NCBI RefSeq assembly: GCF_014356525.2
Contig: NC_052510.1
Span: forward strand, 58,690,773-58,754,772
Length of the DNA stretch: 64,000 nt
Origin: Nilaparvata lugens
Taxonomy: Eukaryota; Arthropoda; Insecta; Hemiptera; Delphacidae
Direction of reading: 5' to 3'
Below the pieces are notes generated by a model, which saw only the letters and a program-made list of their open reading frames with translations, searched no databases and was not told the DNA's origin. Numbering within the stretch: position 1 is the stretch's first letter; each line of letters starts with the position of its first letter. Made by a program: the position numbers and the translations under genes. Shown here piece after piece: positions 22,727 through 32,780 of the stretch.

Positions 22727-22861
22727 TGAAATAAGTTAACTCTTCATTTGTAGAGCTTAATCAAATAAAATTGAACATGACTTTCTACTAGTAACGGATC
22801 AACAACATTTGATATTTATGAATGAATCAATGACAACGAAAACATATGGTTTATCATATCA
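22727..22861 (-). repeat. 3' LTR of the Gypsy element
   Basis: 135 bp, identical to the other LTR except for one missing T at about 22757. The last codon of the integrase frame is followed by TGA formed by the first three bases of this LTR (22859-22861). Confidence 0.92.
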
Positions 22862-23740
22862 TTCTACCCGGCTAGATTTTCGTGTTATCTTAGGGGCAAG
22901 ATGACGGAGCGACACAGTGGACTCTTGTCCATCAGGGCGACGAATGTGAGCATACTCTGGGTTTGCCTCAATCAATTCAACTTCTTCTACTGATGAATCT
23001 TGCTTTGAATTTCGGTTCATTTTCTTCAGCCAAACTGGTCCTGGGCTCATTAGCCAAGATGGTAGTGACTGTCCATTTGTTGAGGATCTCATGTGTAGAA
23101 CATTCGTTCATGAGGGGTGCAATTTGTTGTAGTACACAAAAGAGATCGAATAGAGTGAAGTGCATCAGGCAACACTTCCTCCCATCGATTTGAATCAAGT
23201 CCTCGTGATCTTAGAGCTAGTGTTATTGCTTTCCATATAATTCCATTATATCGCTCTACTTGACCATTCCCTCTCGGATTGTAAGGCGTTGATCTACTAG
23301 TTGCTATCCCTTTTGAGCCAGAAAGCTCTTCAACTCAGTGACATGAAGGATGTTCCTCTGTCTGTGTGAATATAGCTTGGAAGGCCAAACATTGATATTA
23401 ATGAGACCAGGCAATTTATGACTGTTCTCGCAGTCATGTCTGGACAAGGAAATACAAAAGGGAATCTTGAGTACTCATCAACCATCACCAGTAGGTATTT
23501 ATTTCTTGTTTTTGATTGTACGGGTCCTTTGAAGTCCATATTAATTCGTTCAAAAGGTTTTGTTGCCTTTATGAGATTTCCTTTTGTCTTCATATACTGT
23601 GGTTTTATTTCAGAGCAAATTGCACAATTGGAGCAATTTTCCTTACATCATCTACAGTATAGGGGAGATTTTTCATTCTGAGCCAGTGGTAGAAACGAGT
23701 TACACCAGGGTGACAAAGTTCATCATGGTATTTTGCCAAA
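22859..23740 (-). pseudogene. Integrase region of the Gypsy element
   Basis: Inserts the cDNA into host DNA. The N-terminal HHCC finger begins CHPGVTRFYHWLRMKNL and is completed after a frame change in an A-run near 23640 (CSNCAIC). The core has NMDFKGPVQ and IHTDRGTSF (first and second catalytic Asp). NPRGNGQVERYNG near 23240-23290 supplies the catalytic Glu. The C-terminal part (GPVWLKKMNRNSK, then RRPDGQESTVSLRHLAPK) resembles the post-core domain of arthropod Gypsy elements and ends at a TGA in the 3' LTR. No chromodomain was seen. Confidence 0.88.
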
Positions 23741-24180
23741 GCTGAGTTCAATGTTGAACAACCAGCTGTAATACATATACGAGAGAGTGCATCAGCTGGT
23801 GCATTTTCTTTTCCAGGTCTGTAGACTATGTTGAATTTGTATTCAGATAATTCTAGGCGCCACCTTTGTATCTTTTCATTTTTTATTTTTCTATTGTGTT
23901 GAGTGCCAAACATGAATGTGACTGATTTTTGGTCAGTGATCAAAGTGAATTGTTTTCGTAGTAAATAGTGTCTCCATTTTCTTATAGACTCCACAATGGC
24001 ATAGGCTTCTTTCTCAACAGCTGAATGCCTGGTTTCACTTTGGGACAAAGTTCGTGAGAAAAAGGCTACTGGTCGAGAATTTTGTGTTAATGTTGCACCA
24101 ATTGCAAAATCTGATGCATCTGTCTCAATTATGAATGGTACATTTTCATCAACAAAGAGCAGTACCGGAAGCAATTTCAT
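23740..24180 (-). pseudogene. RNase H and tether region of the Gypsy element
   Basis: Removes the RNA strand during reverse transcription. The typical ETDASDFAIGATLTQ start, VAFFSRTLSQSETRHSAVEK and TLITDQKSVTFMF are followed by YRPGKENAPADALSR, the segment that joins RNase H to integrase in Gypsy elements. This is the longest unbroken stretch of the element (about 191 codons, running on into the integrase zinc finger). Confidence 0.9.
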
Positions 24181-25010
24181 TTCTCAACAATTCCAAAGTT
24201 TCCATCAGATCTTGAGATAGAGGGAATTTCTGTATGTGGACAAGGGGGTGAATCTTTTGAGAAAAGTTTTTAATCCATCGGGAGTAATGAGCCAGTAATC
24301 CCATGAGTCGTTTCATTTCTTTAGCATTTCTTTGGGGTGGAAAGTTCATGAGTGGTGCAAGGCGTTCTGGGTCAGGTTTAATTTCTCCATGTTTTATCTC
24401 ATACCCAAGGAACTTCAATGATTTTTTTGAATTTACATTTTTCTTCATTTATAGTCAAGCCATACAATTCAATTACTTGTTGAAATTTCTTAAGATTTCT
24501 GTCATGTTCTTCTTGATCTGAACCGCAAATGACAACATCATCCAAATAGGCAAAGCAGTCGTTCAATTCTCTCTTTCTATGAGTCCGTTTATTGTACATT
24601 GAAGGCAGCTACTCCATTGGTTACTCCGAATGGTATTCGTTTGAACTGATAAAGTTTTCGGCCTACTTCAAAGGCAGTGTAATGTCGTTCATTCTCAAGA
24701 ATCGGTATTTGATGGTAAGCTGACTTGAAATCTACAGTACTAAAAATGTTGTACTTGGCAATTGTGTTTACAAGATCTTCGATCAATGGGAGAGGGTATG
24801 CGTCTAATTTGTGAATTTATTAATGTCTGTGAATAGTCTATGACCATTCGTTTCTTCTGTCCATTGGTTACAATGAAAGGCTGGGCACGCCAACTGGACT
24901 GGCTTTCCTCAATTATTCCTTCTGTAAGGAGGCGATTGACCTCATTCTTCATGAATTCATAGTCATCTTGTGGGTGTCTTCTGGATCGGGTAGTTATTGG
25001 TGGCAATCGG
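24181..25010 (-). pseudogene. Reverse transcriptase region of the Gypsy element
   Basis: RNA-dependent DNA polymerase. Segments in order: the N-terminal LLTEGIIEESQSSWRAQPF (about 24930); motif A STVDFKSAYHQIPI (about 24740); RIPFGVTNGVAAF (about 24610); the catalytic box CFAYLDDVVICG (about 24550), where YLDD holds the metal-binding Asp pair; and the connection FLGYEIKHGEIKPDPERL (about 24400). The catalytic residues seen are intact. The frame changes at least three times across the region. Confidence 0.9.
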
Positions 25011-25099
25011 GAGTCAAGTCATTGAAAAGGGAACATGGTTTTATCATGGCCTCCACCAAGAGGCAATCTTTCAAGGGTGGTGTGGTTGTAGAATTATTA

Positions 25100-25460
25100 T
25101 CTATTACAAGAGGCTGTTTATTACCATTGAATGCTAAACTTATTGTAGAGTGATTCATCAAAAAATCGTGACCAAGTATCACATTGCAACAGCATTCTTT
25201 TAATACCAAGAGTTAATATTGTTGTATTCATTTCCTTTGTACACAATATTGCTATAAACACATGCTTTTGTAGCGGTGTTATGTTGAACAGATGCAAATC
25301 TTATAAACAAGAATCTGATGCAGTTTTAAATTTATTTGTTTTTGCAAATTTTTCATCAATAAAACTGGCAACACTTCCGGTATCAATAAGAGCTGGTGTA
25401 TTTATTCCATTCACCGAAACAATAATTGTAGCTTTAGAAAGATTACTGCTATACCAGCTG
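25100..25460 (-). pseudogene. Retropepsin region of the Gypsy element
   Basis: Aspartic protease that would process the polyprotein. The active-site motif ALIDTGS (Asp codon at about 25384) follows a strand reading ATIIVSVNGINTP. After a frame change, ILGHDFLMNHSTISL supplies the conserved ILGxDFL segment near 25160-25180. It lies directly after the zinc knuckles, as in Ty3/Gypsy gag-pol. Confidence 0.82.
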
Positions 25461-25507
25461 CAGTAATAGTTGACGTAGTTAGTTTTTTCTTTGAGCGTTT
25501 TACTTTT

Positions 25508-26314
25508 ACACACATGGGAAAAGTGTCCAATTCGGGAACATTTATGACAAGTCTTTCCTATTGCAGGACATTCTTGAGAATTTGAGTGTTTTTTATATCC
25601 GCAACGTTGGCATTGAACGGATTTCTCTACAATTGCCTGTCGATTTTGGGTTACAGCATTAACATCTGAGAAAGATTCACTCAAGCTTATGTTTTTATTT
25701 TCTTCAACAGAGTTTGTATAACAAGTACTTTTAAAGGAGTCGGCATATTTTTTGCGGATTCAAGAACACGTGCTTGGGAAACGGTTTCTTGTAGACTCAA
25801 ATCTCCTTGTTGAAAAAGTTTCTCTTTAATTTCAATAGAACATAACCCTGAAACAAGAGCATCTCTAATATGCTCGTTTTTGTTTTCTTCGGCTGACACT
25901 CTAGTGAAGTTACATGATAAGCTTATCTTTTTAGTTCAGAATAGTAGTGATCAATGGACTCACCTATTTGTTGTTTTGCATAGCAAGGCAGTATCTTGCA
26001 TAAATTTCGTTCTTTGGTTTAACGAACATATCTTCCAACATGGATATAGTTTCTTCATATAAGTATAGCTTTCCACAATTTCGTATAAAGCAGGTGATAA
26101 GAAGTTTACCAATATTTTCATTTTGTCTTTGGTTGTCGTTCCTTCTAAGAAATTTTCGAACGTCCTTTTCCATGTTTCCACTCTCTCTCTGCCGTAGGCG
26201 AATCTGGGTCGATAGTATATTCCTTTGGCTTGAGAAACTTGTCATATGTGATTCCATCTTATCTTCTTCGTAGTTACGGTTTTCAATCGTTTTTGTCTTT
26301 TTCTTTGTCGGCAT
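25508..26314 (-). pseudogene. gag region of the Gypsy element, with two zinc knuckles
   Basis: Gag is the structural protein that packages element RNA. The ATG is at 26312-26314, only 15 nt from the 5' LTR. The first frame (MPTKKKTKTIENRN...) shifts in a GAGAGAGAG run near 26190 into a frame with WKRTFENFLEG and later VKPKNEIYAR-type sequence. Another shift in an A6 run near 25735 leads to the nucleocapsid. The nucleocapsid has two knuckles, CX2CX4HX5C and CX2CX4HX4C, at about 25612-25508. The shifts fall in homopolymers and short repeats, so they may be assembly errors. Confidence 0.8.
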
Positions 26315-26328
26315 TTTATTTGATTAAA
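26313..26328 (-). promoter_or_regulatory. Putative self-priming primer-binding site
   Basis: One base after the 5' LTR on the minus strand lies TTTAATCAAATAAAAT, a perfect 16-nt complement of ATTTTATTTGATTAAA inside the LTR (26360-26375). There is no TGG-type tRNA complement here. Tf1-type elements prime reverse transcription by folding the RNA 5' end onto such a site. The site overlaps the first two bases of the gag ATG (26312-26314). The role is inferred. Confidence 0.6.
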
Positions 26329-26329
26329 T

Positions 26330-26465
26330 TGAAATAAGTTAACTCTTCATTTGTAGAGCTTTAATCAAATAAAATTGAACATGACTTTCTACTAGTAACG
26401 GATCAACAACATTTGATATTTATGAATGAATCAATGACAACGAAAACATATGGTTTATCATATCA
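26330..26465 (-). repeat. 5' LTR of the Gypsy element
   Basis: 136 bp, beginning TGATATGATAAACC and ending CTTATTTCA on the minus strand. It contains the segment (26360-26375) perfectly complementary to the internal primer-site position. An AT-rich TATA-like stretch (ATAAATAT) lies upstream of that segment; a start near TTCAATTTT is a guess. Confidence 0.92.
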
Positions 26466-26799
26466 ACCCAAAAACCAGTTTTTTGGACTCAGGGGACCTT
26501 GAAACGTATAGAAATTTAGAAATTGGGGTACCTTAATTTTTTTCGGAAAGCAATACTTTCCTTACCTATGGTAAGGGCAAGGAAAGTAAAAAGAGCCTCC
26601 TTCATACGCCAATATCAGAGTGAAAATCAGACTATAGAATTATTCATCATAAATCAGCTGACAAGTGATTACACAGATGTGTGGGGAAGCCAGTCTATTG
26701 CTGTATTTCCATAAGGTCTATAGTTTCAATCAGGTACTTGTGGATGAAAATACTCCGTGAGGTCTACTGTTCACAGAACTACTAGTCTAGTATGAATTT

Positions 26800-27391
26800 C
26801 TAGATTTTCTCTGGATTCAATTCAACTCAGGAGTTGTTTTCAGAATTGAATGTGGAGATCTTCAGACGAAGTTTCAAGAGTATCAAATCAGGATTATGGA
26901 TTTCATTGATTTACAGAAGAGAAAACTGTCTACCTGGATCTAGACGCAGAGAGAACGACTATAATCTACTATAAACTACTTCTGCTGTATTCTGTGCTAG
27001 AAGCTATTTGAAGGAAGTATTTTCATTGAATACACCGAATTATTGCAGAGCTATTCTTCTATTAATTAGTTTAAATTGTGTGTAATCAGAGAGGAGTTAG
27101 TAATTTATTTATTTTATCTTTTTGCAAAACTGAGTAATACTTATACTATCTACGTTTAACCACATAATACAATAAAATGCTGTATTCTGATGTTTAACGC
27201 GGCTACATTTGATTCAATAAATTTGACGTGTTCCATTTTGGGTTTGATCCAACACTTCAAATCTCCGTTTAAACCGTTTAAATCTCCGTTTTATGGTGCA
27301 ACTATGAGCATTAGTGGATGTTAGAAATTCTTCTGGAATCATCATATCCCATATCAAACGAGAAAACTACTGTATATTTATGCTACTCTTT
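26800..27391. other. Unassigned AT-rich DNA
   Basis: I see no gene and no repeat with a second copy in this window. Confidence 0.4.
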
Positions 27392-28283
27392 GGCCCATAT
27401 GAATAAAACCGGAGCAAATGCTCATGAGCAAAAGCATTGAGCATAAGGTTTTGCTCATGAGCAAAAGGTAGAAGCCAAAGCATTTGCTCATTTTTATATG
27501 AATAAGCTTTACCTTATACTCTTACCTTATGCTCCTGAACTCTGGAGCAAATGCTTACGTATTTTGAAGATTTTTCATCAGCTGATTCATTTTTGTAGCC
27601 TCACTTTGTTTTTATACCTCACGGAAGCGCTAAATATGCAAGTAGGGTGCACCGCTTGTGTTTGCGTCGTCTGCTCTGTTTTCTATTAAATAGAATTTAT
27701 TTCTATTCATTATCTATTTATAAATTTATGAATAGAGTTTTAGGTTAGTTGAGTTTAGAATTTTGAAATAATAGCGTGAAAAAGTGTCATCTCCATAATA
27801 ATCTTCAGCATATTCTTATAATATCAATAGCTACACTCTCATCTCCTTAAATGCCTATTTCCTATTTTGTGATGGCTATCTTTATAATAGGTTACTTTTG
27901 TAGGAATAATGGTGATATAATATCATGGTTGAATCTAAAAAGAGTTTTATAGTTCTCAACTATTGGTTGTGATCGTATCTGATATTGTTTCCTCTTCCTC
28001 ATACGAATTAGTTGAGCTATTTTACTATGAGCAAAAGGTGATAATCTGCTCTAGACTAGACTTACCTTTTTTGAAGCATTTGCTTCAAAAGTTGAGCAAA
28101 TGCTCTAGTTTATTCATACAATTTTGAGCAAAAGCATTTACTTCTGAGCAAATGCTCAAACTATTTTTTTTGATGAGCGTGAGCAAAACCTTTTGAGTGT
28201 TTTGGTCACGTTTATTCATAGAAAATGAAGCAAATGCTCCATATTTTAGAAGTATGAGCAAATGCTCAACTTTATTCATTAGT
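27392..28283. mobile_element. GAGCAAATGCTC-rich TIR element, copy 1
   Basis: The left end reads GGCCCATATGAATAAA and the right end, read inversely, ATGAATAAAGTTGAGC. The motif GAGCAAATGCT and its complement recur many times near both ends. About 890 bp, non-coding. Copy 2 is at 57109-59532. Confidence 0.65.
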
Positions 28284-28819
28284 ATCAATACTGTCAATAT
28301 TATTTTGTGTCTCCTAAATTTCCTGTTCAAGCGTTATTTTAATTGGGCAAGGAGACTAGATACTGTTATTTGTATTCACAGATTTATTGGAACATCGATT
28401 AACCACTAACAAAAAACCAGACTGAAATAAACTGAAGTTCAAGACAAATAAATTGAACGAAGAGTTCATGACATTCCAACTCACAACATGATTATTTAAG
28501 AAGTGGTTTGATAAAATATCATTAATGTTTTTCTGTTTTATACCAATTCGGGTAGAAGGAGAATTCGTTTTTTGTAATGCGGTATGTACTGCTTCCGCTT
28601 GAAGAAACTGTCCCATACGACCAGTATATTATGACCACCTTTCCGTGCACAGTGAGATAGGGTTTAGAGTGTCAGCTCATTTTATTTTACACACATCGTA
28701 GATTTCAAAATATCATGCAACCCTCGTGAAACGTTCAGACTTAACTCTGAAAAAGGGTCAGTCTTGTCCCAATTTATGTGCAGAACACAAAATTCTGATG
28801 ATCTTTTATAATATTATTT

Positions 28820-29007
28820 TTACTTTCCTTGCCCTATTACCATAGGTAAGGAAAGTATTGCTTTCCAAAAAAAATTAAGGTACCCTAATTTCATGTTTTC
28901 TATACGTTCAAGGTCCCCTGAGTCCAAAAAATTAATTTTGGGTGTTGGTCTGTGTGTGCGTATGTGTGTGTGGTGTGTGTGTGTGTTTGTGTGGTGTGTG
29001 TGTGTGT

Positions 29008-29084
<77 letters not shown>

Positions 29085-30050
29085 TGTGGTGTGTGTGTGT
29101 ATGTGTGTATGTGTGTGTGTGTGTATATGTGTGTGTGAGTGTGTGTATGTGTTGTGTGTGTATGTGAGTATGATGTGAACACGATAACTACATTCCTAAT
29201 ACCGATTGACTTGAATTTTAGACTTAAGGTCTTTTTATACCATGAGGATCCGACAATAGAAATTCAATAAAATCCAATTCAAGATGGCGGAAAAATGGCG
29301 GATGATTACTAAAACACATGTTTTTTCACGTTTTTCCTCGAAGACGGCTCTAACGATTTTCTTCTAATTTATACCATGGATAGCTATTTTTAAGCCCTAT
29401 CAACTGACATGTCTCATTTCTGGGAAAATTTCAGGAGCTCCGTAATATTCTTGAGAAAAATGGCGGATAATGACTAAAAAATCCATGTTTTTTCACCGTT
29501 TCCCTCGAAAACGGCTCTAACGATTTTCTTCTTCAATTCATACCATGGATAGCTATTCATAAGCCCTATAAATGACATGAGTCTTTTCCTGGAAAAATGC
29601 AGGAGCTCCGTAATATTCTCGAGAAAAATGGCGGATAATTACAAAAAACCATGTTTTTCACGATTTTCCTCAAAAAACTTGACCTATTTTTCTCAAATTC
29701 TACCCTGTAGTAGTATATATCAGCTCTATCAACTGGCATGAGTTTCCTTTCTGAGAAAACAATGAGGGGTTCACCCCATCCTTGGGAATGGACTTTAGAA
29801 CCTCCTTCTCGTGCATGAGGTAGGTAGGTAGCGCAGTTCATGAAAAGAACACATAGTCGAGATATTTCATCTGTAGAACAGCTGTTTTGACGACTTTAAA
29901 GAAATGACGACTAAAAAATCATCGAATTTCACAATTATTCACACAAAGAAAAAGTACTTTGAAAACAATTATATATACACATATACAGATCTCTGATCGT
30001 AGTTTCAAATATGAGCAAGGAAAGTTGTGTGAGTGTACCACACCAGATTT
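28820..30050 (-). mobile_element. Element C, copy 4 (long subfamily)
   Basis: Reverse orientation: starts TTTTACTTTCCTTGCCCTAT, has (GT)n with several interruptions at 28948-29162, then at least two tandem units built on AAATGGCGGATAAT, and ends GTGTACCACACCAGATTT. Closely parallel to 7851-8953 but lacking the extra segment there. Confidence 0.75.
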
Positions 30051-30125
30051 TTGTCATAGTCATTCAATTTCAGCTGTTTTACATCCATGAAATCAAGCTG
30101 GTAAACAGCTGATTGTAGAATAAAT

Positions 30126-30182
30126 AAACATAAATGAATTTTATTACAGCATAATATACTGTAATAAAATCATTTATGTTTT
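30126..30182. repeat. Short perfect-stem hairpin
   Basis: AACATAAATG...TTTTATTACAG pairs with CTGTAATAAAATCATTTATG across an 8-nt loop, about 22 paired bases with one bulge. It may be a small MITE remnant or could fold like a miRNA precursor. Confidence 0.45.
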
Positions 30183-30812
30183 CTTTACAGTTGAGTATGT
30201 TTCCTAGTTCTGAATTTGGAACAGCAAAACTGCTGCCTTTAAGCGCTCAAGGTGGATGTTTTGTCAACTACAATCAAGAAATTCCTGATTCGGAACTTGT
30301 AAACTGGGTTATTTTTTTAGAATTCATGTAGTAATGTCAGCACAAGCAGGTAATGTTTTCTGTTTCTCAATTATTCTTTTCTAGATTATTATGACAGAAA
30401 ATAGTGTGACTTACTTGAACGTGAATGTCTTTTGCAGTGCTCGAATGAAATTCTAGTCTTGGCTAACGCCTCGACTAGAAACATCATTCTCACCTGCAAA
30501 ACGGCCCTTCCCGTCCTTGTGACGTAAGATACTATTCCAATTGTCCTACTCTTAAGCATAAAATGAAATAATCTTGTTTTATTTAAAACAATTAAACAAT
30601 CTTATAAAAAAGTTTTCACTGTTTCAAGTATATGATTTGAATTGGGCTATATTATTAATTAAAATACTCAATGCATAATATCGTTATATTATATATTAAC
30701 TCATTGTATTTTATCATTAGTTGCTCTCATCATTGTACTTACAATAATTATTTTTATGAGAAATTTTGAATGAGGAACGATGGTTTGCAATTTATATTCT
30801 GCAATTTTTTTC

Positions 30813-30870
30813 TCGCTGAGGATGATGCCCACATGAGCTCTAGGCTTGTGCGTGGGTAATGAGGCGGATG
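30813..30870 (-). repeat. Retroposon 3'-end fragment
   Basis: On the minus strand it reads ACGCACAAGCCTAGAGCTCA then ATCCTCAG, shared with about 45690-45725 (+). It abuts the CAAT-tailed fragment that follows. Confidence 0.5.
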
Positions 30871-30983
30871 ATTGATTGATTGAGTACTTTATTTATGTAG
30901 ATTACAATATAATACTTGCTTATACACTTATATACAATAGCTTACAATACAGCAAAATTATAGATGAATTTACATAATATAGG
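30869..30983 (-). repeat. CAAT-tailed LINE 3'-end fragment
   Basis: On the minus strand it ends AATAAAGTACTCAATCAATC. It is the last 115 bp of the unit repeated at 4905-7240. Confidence 0.75.
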
Positions 30984-31438
30984 ATGATATTACATAATTA
31001 CGATGATAGTGAGAGATGAATGAACCTTTAGTTTAAGGTGGGTTCCGAATCCACATCCATCAACTATTGGTACTCTATCACTTATCTCGACTCTTAATTA
31101 GATTAACCTCATGATAATAACAAGTAATCAAGCCAAATTCAAAGGTTTCCGCAAAGATCCCTCAATAAAAATAAGAATTGAGATGGAAAACGAAGTAATT
31201 TGTTTACTGAAAGAACCATTCTTTCCATCTTCTTACTGCCTCTCATTATTTCCAGTAACTGCTCATTTTTGTCTGTCAGTTTCCTTTTCCGTAGAATAAT
31301 AACAACAACCGATCATTCCAATAATATCGCATTCAAGTAATAATGCAAAGACTTTGGAAATGTCTTTAAACAATGATGTCACTCGAGCTTACGGACTGAA
31401 AAGGGAACTAATTGCATAAACAACCCACTCATCTTTGT

Positions 31439-31610
31439 GAGGAGGAGGAGGAGGAGGATGAGGAGGAGGAGGTGTGGGAGGAGGAGGAAAAGGAGGAGGG
31501 GAAGAGGAGCAAGAAGAGGATGAGGAAGAGGAGGATGGTGTTGAGGATGAGGACGAAGATGAGGTGGAGGAGTGGGTGGAGGTAGAGAAGAAGAAGAAGA
31601 AGAAAAGAAG

Positions 31611-31645
<35 letters not shown>

Positions 31646-32205
31646 AGAAGAAGAAGAAGAAGAAGAGAGAAGACGAAAGAAGAAGAAGAAGAAGAAGAAG
31701 AAGAAGAAGAAGAAGAAGAAGAGAAGAAGAAGAAGAGAAGAAGAAGAAGAAGAAGAAGAAGAAGAAGAAGAAGAAGAAGAAGAAGAGAAGAAGAAGAAGA
31801 AGAAGAAGAAAAGAAGAAGAAGAGAAGAAAAGAAGAGAAGAAGAAGAGAAGAAGAAGAAAGAAGAAGAAGAAGAAGAAGAGAAGAAGAAGAAGAAAAGAA
31901 GAAGAAGAAAAGAAGAAGAAGAAGAAGAAGAAGAAAGAAGAAGAAGAAGAAGAAAAGAAGAAGAAGAAGAAGAAGAAAAGAAGAAGAAGAGAAGAAAAGA
32001 AGAAGAAAAGAAGAAGAAGAAGAAGAAGAAAGAAGAAGAAGAAGAAGAGAGAAGAAGAAGAAGAAGAAGAAGAAGAAGACGAGAAGAAGAAGAAGAAGAA
32101 AAGAGAAGATAAGAAGAAGAAGAAGAAGAAGAAGAAGAGAAGAAGAAGAAGAAGAAGAAGAAGAAGAAGAGAAGAAGAAAAGAAGAAGGATTAGGAGGAG
32201 GGAGG
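31439..32205 (+). repeat. Purine tract (GAA/GGA)n, about 770 bp
   Basis: Almost pure purine on this strand, mostly GAA with GGA at the edges. Long Lys/Glu/Arg or Ser/Leu/Phe open frames here are artefacts of the repeat. Confidence 0.95.
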
Positions 32206-32780
32206 AGAGGAGGTTGTCATTTCGACTGTGTCTGAGTTTGGCAACAATACAAAGGGACACCATTTTAATTTGCATGGATAATTACCCGACACCGTTCAAT
32301 GTGTTTAAGCTGAAGGGAATTGTATTGCATCTTCCCTGCATTCCACCCCAGGTCCTGGTCTAACTTAGTTCTTTGTCTTTTCCCTGGATACAGCAACAAA
32401 CGTCCCCTTTCAAGATTCCAATTCCTGGTAATTAACTGGTATAGAAGGCTGAGGAAGAAGAGACTGCACTTGAAGTACACAGCGCAAGATTTCTTCTTTT
32501 GGCAAAAAAAAAAAAACATTTCTTAACAATATTCTAATCATTTCACTCGATGATAACATTATTGCTCTTCTTCTTGCGATTCCTATCCGTTGGCAACTCC
32601 GTAAAAGGTACTTTCTACTCCAGGAAATCTCACAAGGAAAAGTCGATGGAAGAAGAGATCCTGGAAGAAGGATTTCTTGGCTGCATAACCTTAGAAAGTG
32701 GACCGGCAAAAAATCACCTGAACTCTTCCGCATGGCTGTGGACAAAATTAGCTGGTAAGGTTGCCAACATCACTAAAGGA

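Larger units (their letters stand above)
22727..26465 (-). mobile_element. Ty3/Gypsy LTR retrotransposon
   Basis: It has LTRs of 135 and 136 bp in the same orientation (TG...CA), a 5-bp duplication ACCCA at 22722-22726 and 26466-26470, and gag, protease, RT, RNase H and integrase remnants in the order of Ty3/Gypsy elements on the minus strand. The LTRs differ by a single T, which points to a recent insertion. The coding region is broken by at least six frame changes. Total 3.74 kb, compact for the group. The clade is not assigned; I see no chromodomain and no envelope gene. Confidence 0.93.
21347..26590 (+). mobile_element. Element C, copy 3, split by an LTR retrotransposon
   Basis: The 5' part (21347-22726) has the usual start and a very long (CA)n tract. 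The 3' part (26471-26590) has the standard end GGGCAAGGAAAGTAAAA. The LTR element and its ACCCA duplication separate them. It sits within element D. Confidence 0.8.
21018..26790 (+). mobile_element. Element D, interrupted by element C
   Basis: The left part (21018-21346) starts GACCGAGCGAAGTGAGGTCT. The right part (26591-26790) starts AGAGCCTCCTTCATACGCC. The uninterrupted copy at 37062-37468 (reverse) shows the same sequences joined, so everything between them was inserted later. Class unknown; no coding capacity. Confidence 0.75.

Noticed and set aside
21960..22739. Open frames of about 250 codons on both strands (His/Thr and Cys/Val repeats)
   Set aside because: They are translations of a CA microsatellite, which is open in several frames by composition alone.
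22727..26465. Endogenous retrovirus with an envelope gene
   Set aside because: No space or open frame for an envelope between the integrase stop and the 3' LTR.
31379..32275. Open frames of 200-300 codons rich in Ser/Leu/Phe or Lys/Glu/Arg
   Set aside because: Trinucleotide-repeat artefacts of the GAA tract; the same applies at 34197-34915 and 38373-39231.
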